This document shows positions 17,542-27,880 of a stretch of 64,000 bases of DNA, one piece after another. The DNA comes from Thraustochytrium sp. TN22 (taxonomy: Eukaryota; Sar; Bigyra; Thraustochytrida; Thraustochytriidae), in NCBI GenBank assembly GCA_013306675.1, contig JABLUY010000169.1, positions 21,874 to 85,873 on the forward strand. The letters are read 5' to 3'. Position numbers and translations under genes: made by a program. Position 1 is the first letter of the stretch, and the number at the start of each line of letters is the position of its first letter. The notes below the pieces were generated by a model. It searched no databases. It was given only the letters and a program-made list of their open reading frames with translations, and was not told the DNA's origin.

Positions 17542-19654
17542 GAGGCCGCCGCCACGGGCCGCCGCGCTCAGGCCTGCCGCTGCGCCGCGCGAATCGCCGC
17601 CGCCGCCGCCGCCGCTCGCCCCCCTCCGCCGCCGCCGCCGCCGCCCGCGCTCGCGCCCGCGCGCCGTCCGCGTTCTAGTCCGGGACTGCGGCTGCGGCGC
17701 GTGCCGCCGGCTCGTCATGGCATGTGCGGAGCTGCGCGGACGCCGCCGAGCAGCCTGCGGCCGACGTGAACTTGAAGAGCAAGACAACTTAACTTACCTC
17801 CAATGCCTCCAATGTCACTGCACGGCTCGAACGCGAGTGCTGCAGCTGGCTGCAGCTGCTCGCTGTTCTTCACAAGGCGAGGAGAGAGAGGGCATGCACG
17901 GAGCTGTGCGGACGCCGCCGAGCAGCCTGCGGCGACATGAAGAGCAAGACAACCACCTCCAATGCATCCAGTGTCCACGGCTCGAACGCGAGTGCTGCAG
18001 CTGGCTGCAGCTGCTCGTCACGGTTGCTGGCTGCAGCTGCTCGCGGATCTTCGTTCACAAGGCGAGGAGAGAGAGGAGAAGAGAGGGGAGGAGAGCAGGG
18101 CAGACCTCGAACATCGAAGGCAAGCAAAGGACTCCGGAGTGGGAGAGGGTTCGCCGAGTAGGGTACTCCAGCAGTGGACGCAGGCTGCGAGCTAGGCCCA
18201 CGGCCCGGGAGGGAGCATGTTGCGTGCTCGCGTTTCGTTGGTTCGTGGTGAGGAGAAGAGGCAACCTCGGAGGAGGGGCGACTGGACGCCTGGAACTCAG
18301 GCTGCTCTGCTCGTTTCTTGGACCCTCGTGGTGGGTCAGGGACGGTGGACGTGCTGGCTGACGTGTGAATGGGAGGGTGGAAGACAGTGCTTTGGAGCGT
18401 TTGCGAGGACGAGGCGAGAGCCACAGCGCAAGTTGCAAGTTCCTCGGTGCCGAGGGGCAGAGGGCGGTGATCAAGCTCGGCCTTACTGGCAAGGACGTCG
18501 TCCAGGGCCCTGAAGAGGCCGTGTCTGTCAGGATTGAGGCGGTTGGCTCGTCTTTCGTGAGGATGGAGGCGCCTGGCTCGTCTTTCGTGAACATGGAGCG
18601 CAGCGCTCGTCGCACTGCAGCTTCGGCGACGACTATCTTGCGTGCGGCCAGCGGCTGATGCAGGCACTGTACTACATGCTGCAGCCATACGTTCTTGTGA
18701 GCGATGCCTAATTTCACCGACACAACCGCCGCTCCATGCCATGTGCCATGGTCATGGCCCCTTTTTGCCCGGTCTGCGCGACGGTGACCGGCGCCTTGCA
18801 GCCTGGTGAGGCTAAGAGACTTGGCCCGCTCGAGTCACTGACTCAGCCTCGAGGCAAGTTTGAGTCCAGCTGGCACTAACTACACACGCAACTTGAAGCG
18901 CGTTGCGGCGACTCTCTGACAAGGCTCAGAGCCTTTGCGAAATTGCGAGGTCGTTCGCGACCAGGAGCAGGCGGGCGGTCGCGGCCACTGGCGCTGGCAC
19001 TGGCGCTTCCAGGCGCTCACCACTGCACTGCACTGCACTGATCATGACTGTGAGGCTCAGCAGGCGAGGCGCTCAGACTCCTGCTCAAGATCAAGTTCTT
19101 CTGTGGCGGCGGCCCTGGCGACGGCCCTGGCGACGGCCGTGGCGGCCCTGGCGGCCGCTTTGTTGCGCGTGGGTGACAGCGCGGGGCCTCCGAGGCCAGG
19201 CCCGGCTGCTTCGCACGGCGCGCGGGCTTACAGTGAGGGGTTGCGAAGCTGAAGCTGACGCGCATTAACAGTAAGCGAGACTGGAGCTGGCCGGCCTGCA
19301 CCGCCGGAACCTGGTGGCGGCCGCCAGGCGGCGGCCGCATGAGCTGCGGATCAAGTTGGCGGAGCTGGCACCCGCGGAAGCACGCAGGCCAGCACCGAAT
19401 GCATCATCCGCGCGTGCGCCTCAAGTTGCAGTCTGAGGATCAGAGGAGCGCGGCGCCGAGGAACGAGCACGGTGTCTCGCGGGTCGGCGAGAGCTTCACG
19501 AATGCGGCCGGCACCCGTCCTGGGCGGGCATCGCGGGGCGCGGCGGTGGGCCGGGCAGCAGAACCGCAATCAACAACCAAGCAAGCTCAAGACCAATCAC
19601 AGCAACAGAAGAAGCAAAAAGGAGTAGTCGTACACGCAGAAGCAGCCAGGCAAG
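17542..19654. other. Long intergenic region with local duplications, no supportable gene
   Basis: About 2.1 kb between the two-TM gene and paralog 3. Open frames here (for example 17870-18742 minus, 18365-18658 plus) are built from duplicated, low-complexity DNA and have no family signal. It contains the duplication at 17720-18077, a roughly 33-bp direct repeat (ggctcgtctttcgtga copies near 18546 and 18579) and a ggccctggcgac repeat at about 19110-19160. Confidence 0.5.
17720..18077. repeat. Diverged tandem duplication, two units of about 171 and 186 bp
   Basis: Unit 1 is about 17720-17890 and unit 2 about 17892-18077. Both start gcatg(t/c)(g/a)cggagctg, share cggacgccgccgagcagcct, then gaagagcaagacaac, then ctcgaacgcgagtgctgcag and the hairpin-like gcagctggctgcagctgc, and end with cacaaggcgaggagagagag. 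Unit 2 has a further internal copy of ggctgcagctgctcg. Unit 1 overlaps the open 5' extension of the two-TM gene, so the duplicated unit is its upstream region. Confidence 0.88.
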
Positions 19655-20140
19655 ATGTTTTCGCGCCGTGTCGTGATGAGCGCCCGCCAGAACGCGCGGC
19701 GGATGGCGACGGAGACGCGGTCGGCTGGTGGCGAGAAGGTGCCGGCCGCGGGCCAGGGCCAGGGCGGCCACCCGAACGTGGCGGCCAAGGGCAACGAGAC
19801 GGACACCAAGGGCAAGGGCGGCGGTATGAGCGCGCTCGGCGTGGTCATGGCCGGTGTGCTGGCGTACGCGGGCTACCAGTTCTTCATCGCGGAGCCCACC
19901 AAGACTGCGGAGAAGTTCGAGTTCAAGCCGGACGCGAAGCAGGATGTCGTGGACGAGTCCACGGAGCAGCGCAAGCTGGAGGACGCCACCATGGCGAGCA
20001 AGGGCCCGTTCGCCGGCAAGAACCGCGAGATGCTGGGCATCACGTCGAGTGATCCGAAGCTCGATAACGAGGCGTCCACGTACTCGGCGGCCGGCGTCGT
20101 GGCCAGCAAGAAGACCGTGGAGGGCGGTGACAAGGCCTAA
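19655..20140 (+). CDS. Small single-pass membrane protein, paralog 3 (mitochondrial-looking)
   Basis: 161 aa, single exon. Clear presequence-like start MFSRRVVMSARQNARRMATE, then GQGQGGHPNV (33-42; GQAEGGHPHV in the other two), a Gly/Lys-rich spacer, a membrane segment (about 59-78, SALGVVMAGVLAYAGYQFFI), EPTK, a charged region and the tail KNREMLGITSSDPKLDNE with YSAAGVVASKK. The tail shares NREMLGI and SSD.KLD with paralog 2. Most diverged of the three in the centre. Likely mitochondrial inner membrane; function unknown. Followed by a C13 run at 20162-20174. Confidence 0.8.
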   Translation: MFSRRVVMSARQNARRMATETRSAGGEKVPAAGQGQGGHPNVAAKGNETDTKGKGGGMSALGVVMAGVLAYAGYQFFIAEPTKTAEKFEFKPDAKQDVVDESTEQRKLEDATMASKGPFAGKNREMLGITSSDPKLDNEASTYSAAGVVASKKTVEGGDKA

Positions 20141-20673
20141 TCAGCGCCTGGCGTCCTCCAACCCCCCCCCCCCCTTCTGATCAGTTCCTTCCTCCTCCCT
20201 ACGAGGTCGTAGTAGAGCCACAGGGCGAGCAAGCGAAAGCTTCGAGCGCAATGTTGCGCATGTAAATCATCTCAGCTGGGATTTTGCCTCTTTGGGATTT
20301 ATTTCGTGCCCTTGCCAAGTGCCACTGTCAGTGGAGGCGACAGGCGAGGCCAGTCCTCATGCTCAGGACCAGTCGCTGCCTGCTAACTTGAATGCCGTTC
20401 CTTGGCGAGCACTGCGTTTCAAGTGAAAAGTAAGCCAACAAATTCATTGATGCACCCAGCAAAAAAGATAAGGTGAGGTGCATCATCCCCTTCAAGCGCA
20501 ATGTGCCAGCATGCGCATGCAAAAACGATCTGTTGCTTGACAGTACCCATTTCGGGTCGTCGTCGTCGTCGTCGTCGTCGTCGTTGTTGTAGTTGGTGTG
20601 TTCACTTGGTCCATTCTGTTTGTCTTGTTGACTGCTCTTCCATTTTGTTTTCTTGTTGTTTCAAGTGCTGATA
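20141..20673. other. Intergenic, with C13 run and (GTC)n microsatellite
   Basis: Between the 3' ends of paralog 3 (plus) and PRP22 (minus). Poly-C at 20162-20174 and a GTC/GTT run at about 20556-20590. Locally more AT-rich than the surrounding genes. No gene seen. Confidence 0.5.
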
Positions 20674-23600
20674 TCAGCCCTTGCGCGTGGAGAGGCGCCA
20701 GGCCATGGAGCTTGGGTCACGCGGGTCATAGAGGGGCATGACGCGCTCGCGCTTCTTGCGCCGCGAGAGCTGATTCGGGTCGGCGGACCGGTAAAAGTTG
20801 GGCGCTACCTGAAGCAGAACCTTGGGATCAATCACCATGACCTGGCGCATGTACTCGCGGGAAGTGAGCAGCAGCTCGTGGTAGATGACAACCTCCGGAT
20901 TACGCTGAAAGAGCGCCGATCCGGGATAGATAAAGACAGGCTGGCCCTCGACCAGCGTGCGGTAGCCCTCGGTCGGGTCGCGCTTTGCAGCGTGCATGAA
21001 AAAGCCCGAGGCGATGGCCATCTGCACAGCCTTGTACTTGCGACCGCATGATTCGATCGGCATTTGATAGCGGCCCAAGATGCCCACGAGCTGCTTGCGA
21101 ATGTCCTGCGCGCTCTGCATGGAGCGCGACTGGACGAACTGGTCCACGCACCATGCGCGCGAGAAGCCGGACCGCCGCCAGCCATCGTACACCGTCAGAA
21201 GCGTGAGGTGGTCGCCCTCCGGCTGGTGGAAGCGCGCCTTGCGCTGGTCCGCCTGCGCCTGCTTCTCCTTGGGGCGATAGAAGACGTTCTCCACCGACAG
21301 CATGGCCACGATCGTGACGACTTCCTCGGCGCAGCCAAGTTCCACCGAAGAAATGAGCGTCTTGGACAGGATCGGGTCGAGCGGGAAGGCCGCCATCTTG
21401 CGGCCCAGCCGCGTTAGCAGGCCCTCCTCGTCGAGGGCACCCAGCGCGTACAACTTGGTCAGCGCCGCCACAAGCGTCTGGGCCGGCGGCGGGTCCATGA
21501 AGTCGAAGCTGAGCAGGTCGTTGATGCCCATGCTCTTGAGCTGCAGCACGACGTTGCCCAGGTTGGTACGCTGGATCTCCGGCACGTTCGTGGGCAGCAT
21601 CTCCTCCTTGAAGGCCAGCTCCGTGTACAGACGGAAGCACTTGCCGGGGCCCGTGCGGCCGGCGCGACCGGCGCGCTGCTTGGCCGAGGCCTGCGAGATG
21701 GGCGTCACGACGAGCGAGTCCATGCCCAACTTCGGGTTGTACGCATTGATCTTACACATGCCCGGGTCCACCACGTAGAAGATACCATCCACAGTAATGG
21801 ACGCCTCCGCGATGTTGGTGGCCACCACGAGCTTTCGCGCCCCCGGGGGCGCGGGCTCAAAGATGCGGCTCTGCATCTCGCTCGGCAGCGAGCCGTACGC
21901 CGGCAGAATGATCAGCTCCGGCGCGCCGGGCCCTAGCTTCTGCACGCGCTGGAACAGCACCTCACACGCGGTGTCAATCTCCTCCTGGCCCGTCAGAAAC
22001 AGCAAGATGTCGCCCGGCCCCTCATTCAGGTGGATCTGCATCACCGTCACCAGCGCCGCGTCCACGTAGTCCGACTCGGGCTCCTTGGCGTACATGACGT
22101 CCACGGGAAAGGTGCGGCCCGGGATGCTGAAGATCTTGGCGTTCAAAAAGTACTCGGAGAACTTGTCGGCGTCCAGGGTCGCGCTCGTCACGATGAGGCG
22201 AAAATCCTTGCGGCGCTGGGCCAGCTTCTTGAGGAGCGCAAACAGCAGGTCCGTGCTGACATTGCGCTCGTGCGCCTCGTCCAGCATGATGCAGCTGTAC
22301 CGCTGCAGATCCGAGTCCATGAGCAGCTCACGCATCAGCATGCCGTCCGTCATGTACTTGATGCGCGTCTCCGGCCCGGTGCAGTCATCGAAGCGGATCG
22401 TGTACCCGACCTCCTGACCCAGCCGGCAACCCACCTCCTCCGCCACGCGCTTCGCCACCGAGACGGCCGCCACGCGCCGCGGCTGCGTGCACCCGATGAT
22501 TCCGCGCTTTGTAAAGCCCATCTCTGCCAGGTACTGCGTCATCTGCGTCGACTTGCCCGAGCCTGTCTCACCAACCACAACAAGGACTTGATTGTCCATA
22601 AAGGCCTGGCACAGCTCTGTCTTGAGTTGGTAAATGGGCAGCCCGCGACGCTGTTCCTGAATGGGCAAGCTCGACACGAAGCCAACGCTCGCGCTGTTGC
22701 CGAACGCCTGGCGCTTCCACTCCGGCACCTCGCGGCCCGGCAGCGCAATGCCGCGCAGGTCGCCCGCCAAGGTCCGTTCGCGATCGTCCGCCATGGGGTC
22801 CAGCCAAGCGCGCGACAGGTTGCGCGGGACCGCGTTGGCCGCCGCCTGCTCCTGCGTGCGCTTCAACTCGCGCCGCTCCTTGGCGAGCGCTGACTGGTTC
22901 TCCGCGGCGCGCTGCATACTGCCCTCCGGGTTCTTGATGATCTTCACCTGGCCCAGCGTCGCGGCTGCCTCGGACTGTCCGCGCAAGAACGCCGGCTCGG
23001 CCTCGCTCAGTTCAATCTCCGTTTCCTCCTCGGTCGCCTCAAAGTCGAGCCGCCCCGTCTCCTCGTCGTAGTTTGGGAGCGCGTCCTTGGGCAGAGCGCC
23101 GCTGCTGATAAGCTGCCGGATCTCCCACAGCTCCTCCTCCGAGTGCTGCATCTTGCGCTTGCGCTGCAAGATGCTGTTGCGCTCACGCGCCAGCGGGTCG
23201 GCGTCGGACCCCACCGCCGCCATCGACCTGCTCGGCGCCGCCGACGTTGCCATGGACCGCCCCGACGCCGCCGACGTCGACGCCGACGACGTCGCCACCC
23301 CTGGATTCAAATCCTCGCCCGTCCTTTGGTCCACCTCCGCCATGCTCAGACTCAGCTTCTCGCCGGGCTTGCTCACCACCTTGACCCTGACGCGGTCGCC
23401 GCGTCGCACAACCTGGCCCACCTCGCGATTGCGCATATCACGCGACACGTTGTTGCGACGCACCAGGCCTTCCAGCTCCCCGGATCGCGACCGTGGGTCC
23501 TTGAACGCAGACAGCGCCACAAAGCACCCAAAGTCTTTCACATTCTGCACCACGCCCTCGTACACGCGGCCCAGCAGCGGCTCTCGCTCTTGCGGCGGCG

Positions 23601-23806
23601 TGCTCGCCTGAGCCGGCGGATTCGCTCTCGCTGGAAGACTGCTTCGCTGTTCTGCGTCGCGCGGCGCACGGTCCAACTGCGCGCGCAGCTCGCGCAGGCG
23701 CTGCTCCGTCACCGAATCGCGGCCTTCGCCCACGCGCAGCGGCCGCGCCTCGTCGGGTCGTGCCAGCCCCGGTAGTTTCGCCGCCGCTTCCGTCATCTTG
23801 TTGCCA

Positions 23807-23846
<40 letters not shown>

Positions 23847-24147
23847 TGCTGTTGCTCTCGGCGGTGGCGGGCCCGTCTCCCCCCTCCCCGCCGCCGCCGC
23901 CGCGCGCCTGCGGCCGCCGCGCACGGTTCATGTCGGCAACGAGTCCGAACACGCGCACCGCGAGGTCCTCCGGGATGCTGTCATCCTGCTCGCGCAGCGC
24001 GCGCGCGTACGCCTGCGCGCCCTCGCGCTCGTGCTCCTGGGCCACCGAGATGAAGAACTCGGCCAGCGCCTCCTCCGACAGCCCCAGGCTCGCCTCCAGC
24101 TCGCGCGACACGCGGGACACCAGCGAAAGCTTGTCCAGCGCCTCCAT
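20674..24147 (-). CDS. PRP22: DEAH-box pre-mRNA-splicing helicase PRP22 / DHX8
   Basis: 1157 aa from the Met at 24147 ([20 protein letters not shown]); the frame is open to 24678 but that part lies over another gene and CAG/GCGGC repeats. The N-terminal helical region matches DHX8. A Gly/Ser low-complexity stretch with about 11 Ser in a row (near 104-113) is followed by an S1 RNA-binding domain (about 191-275; [20 protein letters not shown]). Helicase motifs: [10 protein letters not shown] (about 525-534), [12 protein letters not shown] (about 624-627), [23 protein letters not shown], then winged-helix, ratchet and OB-fold domains ending [14 protein letters not shown]-like text and a short basic tail. 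PRP22 releases spliced mRNA from the spliceosome in the nucleus. Length is close to yeast (1145) and human (1220). Third codon positions are mostly G or C, as in its neighbours. Confidence 0.95.
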
Positions 24148-24390
24148 GCCGCCGCCCCGCCCCGCGCCGCTCCGCGCCGCGCCGCGCCGCGCCGCGCCGC
24201 GCCGCGCCAGCCGCCGTTCGAAGTCTGCCGGCCCTGCTGGCCGCTCTCCGAGACCATCCGTCCATCCATCCATCCACCTGCTGCTCTTAGGCAGAGCGCC
24301 ATCCACCATCCGGCCGCCCGCGCGCCGCCCGCTCCGCCGTCGGATCCCGCCCCGCGCCGCCAGCAGCGTCGGCAGCGTCGCCGCCGCCGC

Positions 24391-24442
<52 letters not shown>
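24148..24442. promoter_or_regulatory. Divergent promoter/5' UTR region of PRP22 and an 82-aa protein gene, rich in simple repeats
   Basis: 295 bp holding a GCCGC pentamer array (about 24170-24207), a CCAT tetramer run (about 24254-24277) and (CAG)16 at 24394-24441 that ends 1 bp before the plus-strand ATG. The pentamer and CCAT types recur upstream of other genes here. Promoter role is inferred from position. Confidence 0.45.
24394..24441. repeat. (CAG)16 trinucleotide repeat abutting a start codon
   Basis: Uninterrupted CAG units running up to the ATG at 24443, thus in the 5' UTR of the small membrane protein gene on the plus strand. Confidence 0.93.
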
Positions 24443-24444
<2 letters not shown>

Positions 24445-24691
24445 GAGCTCGTTCTTCAAGCCCAAGCCCATGAACGTGGCGGCCTGGGTCGCGGCCGGCG
24501 CCGCGCTGTACGCGTGGAACGAGTATGACAAGAGCAAGGCCAACACGACGGACTTCTCCGCTGCCGAGGTGGAGTCCTGGAACGAGGGCGTCAAGAGCCG
24601 CCACCCGCGCGGCAAGAAGAAGGCCGTCGAGGCTGAGAGCCTCGACGCCACCAAGGACGCCGTCGAGGCGGTGGACAAGCCCGCGGCCTAA
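24443..24691 (+). CDS. 82-aa single-pass membrane protein, function unknown
   Basis: Starts [20 protein letters not shown] directly after a CAG repeat. One hydrophobic segment (about 10-26), then [11 protein letters not shown], a [20 protein letters not shown] region and an acidic Ala/Glu/Asp tail. The size, lone TM near the N-terminus and hydrophilic tail resemble accessory subunits of respiratory complexes or small mitochondrial membrane proteins, but no family is recognised. Although it is short, the frame has strong host-like codon use and a stop 45 bp before the convergent ankyrin gene. The frame is open upstream through the repeats; that part is antisense to PRP22 and is not included. 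Confidence 0.66.
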
Positions 24692-24736
24692 TTGGAGCGA
24701 ATGAGCGAGTCAATGGACGGCGCGCTGGAGGAAGAC

Positions 24737-25549
24737 CTATGATTTTGATGCTGCGCCTCGCCAGCGGTGGTATTGGTTCGCGATTTGCGCTTTGGCAGTG
24801 GCGCGACGCTCGCGCTCCACCTCCTCGACGCGCGTCTGCCGACGAGCGTTCGCCTGCTGCCGCCGCTCGGCCTCGCGCCGCAGCCGCGCCTGCATGTGCT
24901 GCTCCAGCACGTTGTACACGGTCTTGTCGTCGCGCATCGCTGCGCACTGTGCAGGGGTCAGGCCGGCTGTCGTCCGCGCCAAGGGGTCGGCGCCTGCCGT
25001 CAGCAGCGACTGCGCCACGAGGCCTTGGGACGCGAGGTGCAGCGCCGTCTCGCCGCGCCGATTTGCAAGATCCACACGCGCGCCCGCCTTGAGAAGGGCG
25101 CGCACCAGCACGTTCTGCCCGGCCGCGGCGGCCAGCATGAGCGCCGTGCAGCCGCCCAAAATAGTGCGCTTGTCCACTGTGATGCCGCGGCACACCAGGA
25201 GAGCCCGCACGACCTCTTCGGAGGCGCCCGCGGCGCAGGCTTCGTGCAGTAGCGTGCGGCCTGTGCGCGGGTGCACGTCCTCCACTGCGCGGTGCGGAAC
25301 GCCGAGCGTCGCCAGCCACGAGCGCAGCGCCTCGGCGTCACCGTGAACAACGGCAGCTCGAGGGCCGTCGAGGCTGCCGCGGCCAGTGGTCGTATGCGCC
25401 TCTTGTGGTGGTGGCTGCGTTGGCGACTTCGGCCGCATCTGCGTCGTGAACACATCCTGGGACCGCCGTCGCCGCCGCGTCGCCTTGGGCCGCTGCAGCA
25501 GGTCGCCCAGGCTATCGAGCAGCGCGAGTTGGTCCTCTGTGCCCGCCAT
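24737..25549 (-). CDS. Ankyrin-repeat protein
   Basis: 270 aa from Met at 25549 (MAGTEDQLALLDSLGDLL); the frame extends to 25618 through a (CG)n run that translates to RARARA and is probably 5' UTR. A basic, Arg-rich segment (RRRRR, about 25-31) follows the start. Four ankyrin-like units lie at about 65-195: HPRTGRTLLHEACAAGASEE, GGCTALMLAAAAGQNVLVRA, RRGETALHLASQG and TTAGLTPAQCAAM. The last 60 residues form a basic helix (ARLRREAERRQQANARRQTR) that may be coiled coil. Ankyrin repeats bind protein partners; no enzyme domain is present. Confidence 0.82.
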   Translation of the reverse strand: MAGTEDQLALLDSLGDLLQRPKATRRRRRSQDVFTTQMRPKSPTQPPPQEAHTTTGRGSLDGPRAAVVHGDAEALRSWLATLGVPHRAVEDVHPRTGRTLLHEACAAGASEEVVRALLVCRGITVDKRTILGGCTALMLAAAAGQNVLVRALLKAGARVDLANRRGETALHLASQGLVAQSLLTAGADPLARTTAGLTPAQCAAMRDDKTVYNVLEQHMQARLRREAERRQQANARRQTRVEEVERERRATAKAQIANQYHRWRGAASKS

Positions 25550-26007
25550 CGCGCACGCGCGCGCGCGCGCGCGCGCGCGCTCCCGTGCTCCCCGTGTGCT
25601 GCGCACGAGTTTGGACACAGATGCTGCGCGCGCGCGTGATGAACCTCGTGCGCGGCCTACGACTCGGACATGGTTCGGAAAATGCAGGCGTCAACGGTCA
25701 TCGGTGACAAGGCGCTAGGCGCAAGCCTTGCTCTTGCTGAGCCCTAGCTAGCCAGTGACATGAAAAAGGCTCGAAGCATCATGATGATACAGAGGGACGT
25801 TAAGGCAGCAAATAAATGAGGGCAAAGCAATCTAGCAAGCTAGGAGAAGGACGCTCGGACGCTCGGACGCTCGGACGCTCGGACGCTCGGACGCTCGGAC
25901 GTGGCTCGGACGTGGCTCGAACGCGTGGACGCGCACGAACGCTCGAGCAGAGCCTGATGCTGGGCATCGAACTGAAGAGAGACCAGCGTGCGCGATCACA
26001 TCCGGTC
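25550..26007. other. Intergenic with (CG)n run and an 8-bp tandem repeat
   Basis: 5' flank of the ankyrin gene and 3' flank of the TPR gene. (CG)n at about 25553-25580 and an acgctcgg repeat at 25851-25898. An 86-aa open frame through the 8-mer (25816-26076 plus) is a repeat artefact. Confidence 0.55.
25851..25921. repeat. 8-bp tandem repeat (acgctcgg)6 plus two 11-bp variants
   Basis: Six perfect copies of acgctcgg (25851-25898) followed by two copies of the longer acgtggctcg(g/a). Confidence 0.95.
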
Positions 26008-26907
26008 TCAGCTCGACGTGGGACCGGCACCCTGGCCAGGCTCAACCTCCTCCGGATTGACTCCGAGGACATCTAGCACGCGCTGCTGAAGGGCCTGGGC
26101 TTCGTCCTCGCGGCCCCAAGCCATATAGAGCTCGGCGAGGTTGTGGATGGTGATAATTGTCTCGGAATGGTCGGAACCAAGCTTGGCCTCGCGGATGCGA
26201 AGCGCCTCGAGGTACTCCTTCTCAGCGAGCTCGAAGCGACCCTGCACCTTGTGCTCCAGACCAAGGTTGTTGTGGGCCGTGGCGACGCGGGGATGGTCGG
26301 CGTCGAGCGCGGCCGAGATGATGCGCATGCCCTCCTCGACCGGCGCGGTGCTACTGGCGCGGTCGCCAAGAAGGCGGAGCACAGCGCCGTAGTTTTGCAG
26401 CGCCAGGCCGTAGTCGGGCGAATCCTCGCCCTTGAGCCGGCCCATGGCGTCCTTGCTGTCGCCCAGGAAGGTCTTGGCATGTGTGAGGAGGTTGTGCTTT
26501 TCGACGCCACGCTTGGACAGCGCCACGGTCTTGTACAGCTGGCCCAGGTTGCCCATGGCCACTGCCGTGCTGTTGTGGTCATCCCCGACAGTATCCTTGT
26601 AGACGCGGATGGCCTGCGCCAGCGTGGCGATGGCCTCCTCGTACTCGCCCACCTGCTTGTGCAGCAGCGCAAGGTTGTTGAGTACGCTGGCGTACACCGG
26701 GTGCTCGTCGCCGTAGAAGCTTTCCACCGTCATCTTCACGGCCTCGGCCACCTCGCGCGCCTCCCTGATCTTGTTCTGTGCCCAAAGCGCATGCACCTCC
26801 TGCTGCAGCTGCGAGATCTCCAGCTCGGGGCCCTGCAGGTCGCGCAGGCCCATGCCCTGCGAGATGTCCTCTTCCTGCTGCTGCGGCTGCTGCTGCGGCT
26901 GCTGGTA

Positions 26908-26944
<37 letters not shown>

Positions 26945-27186
26945 ACGCCAGCGCGGTGCCTGGTGATCGCCAAGCCGCCAGGGCTCTGCGCGCGCGAGGA
27001 CGTGAAGCTGCGGCGCGCCGCCGGTGGCGTGGCCGCCGCCGCCGCCGACGCGCCCACGGAGCCCACGGCCGACCAGCGCGACGACTGCGCGCCCGCCGCG
27101 CGCCCGCCCGCCGCCGTCGTTGCCGAGCTCGCGCAGTTCGCGGCCGCCGCCGCGCCCAGCGCGTAGCTGCGCGCCAGCCGCTGCAT
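26008..27186 (-). CDS. Kinesin-light-chain-type TPR protein with mitochondrial-looking presequence and poly-Gln
   Basis: 392 aa from the Met at 27186 (MQRLARSYALGAAAAANCAS). The first 70 residues are Ala/Ser/Arg-rich with almost no acids and include ARRSFTSSR, as in mitochondrial presequences. An 11-Gln run and QQPQQQPQQQ follow (about 80-105). From about 120 the protein is a series of TPR_12-type repeats (42-residue period) with HPVYASVLNNLALLHKQVGE, HNSTAVAMGNLGQLYKTVA, HPRVATAHNNLGLEHKVQGR and HSETIITIHNLAELYMAWGR. Such repeats bind peptides; similar mitochondrial TPR proteins exist in many protists and plants, but no single ortholog is recognised. The frame is open to 28488 across the divergent methyltransferase gene, and that extension is not accepted. 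Confidence 0.82.
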
Positions 27187-27880
27187 CCTGCCGCCGCCCG
27201 CCGCGCCGCGCCGCCGCGCCTGCGCCTGCGCCTGCGCCTCCGCGTCCGCGTCCGCCGCCGCCGCCGCCGCCGCCGCCGCGCGCGCGCTCCCTCGCGCGCG
27301 AGCCCGAGCGCCGCGGCGTGGTAGTAGTACTAGAGCAGAAAGAAGTCTGCCGCGCCGCTCAAGCTCGAGGTCGCCAGCCCGGGCAGGGCAGCGCAGGCCT
27401 GGCGCCGCGGGGCGGCCTCCGTCGCGCGCTCGCGGCCTCGCGCGCGCCGGCGCCTGGCCGCCTGGCTGGCCGCCTGGCTGGCTGGCTGGCTGGCTGGCTG
27501 CCTGGCGCGGGCGCCGCGGAGCGCTGCGAGAATGTGGGTTTGCGTCATGACGCTGGTGCGCCAACGCCGCGACGAGGCGACGGCCACGACGACGGCGATG
27601 AGGGCGAGGGCGAAGGCGCGCGGGGCCCTCGCGCGAGGCCCTCGCGCGCCCAGTGCCGGCCCCGGCGCCCGCGGCGCGGCCGGCCGAGCCCGGCACCCTG
27701 CGCCAGCGAGCGCGGCGGCATGACGAGTCGAGACGAGACGAGAGGGCGAGGGACTCGCGGCGCAGAGCAGAGCAGAGCAGAGCAGAACTCGGGCGCTCGC
27801 GCGCGCGGGGCCGCGGCGGCGGGGCGCGCGGCGGCGGCGCGGGCGGGCGGCGCGGCGGCGGAGACGCACTTCGGGGCGCC
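27187..27880. promoter_or_regulatory. Divergent region between TPR gene and EFM7-like gene, with several microsatellites
   Basis: 694 bp, very GC-rich. Contains CCG/CGT runs (about 27235-27285), a GGCT run (about 27470-27505) and an AGAGC pentamer run (27763-27786). No gene is supported; the two flanking genes are divergent so both promoters are here. Confidence 0.4.

Noticed and set aside
17870-18742. 290-codon minus-strand ORF
   Set aside because: Built on the duplicated unit; two halves repeat each other at DNA level, no family signal.
24148-24678. N-terminal extension of PRP22 to 1334 aa
   Set aside because: It is antisense to the 82-aa protein gene and made of poly-Leu/Arg from CAG and GCGGC repeats.
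25816-26076. 86-codon plus-strand ORF with SDARTLGR repeats
   Set aside because: Product of the 8-bp tandem repeat and antisense to the TPR gene end.
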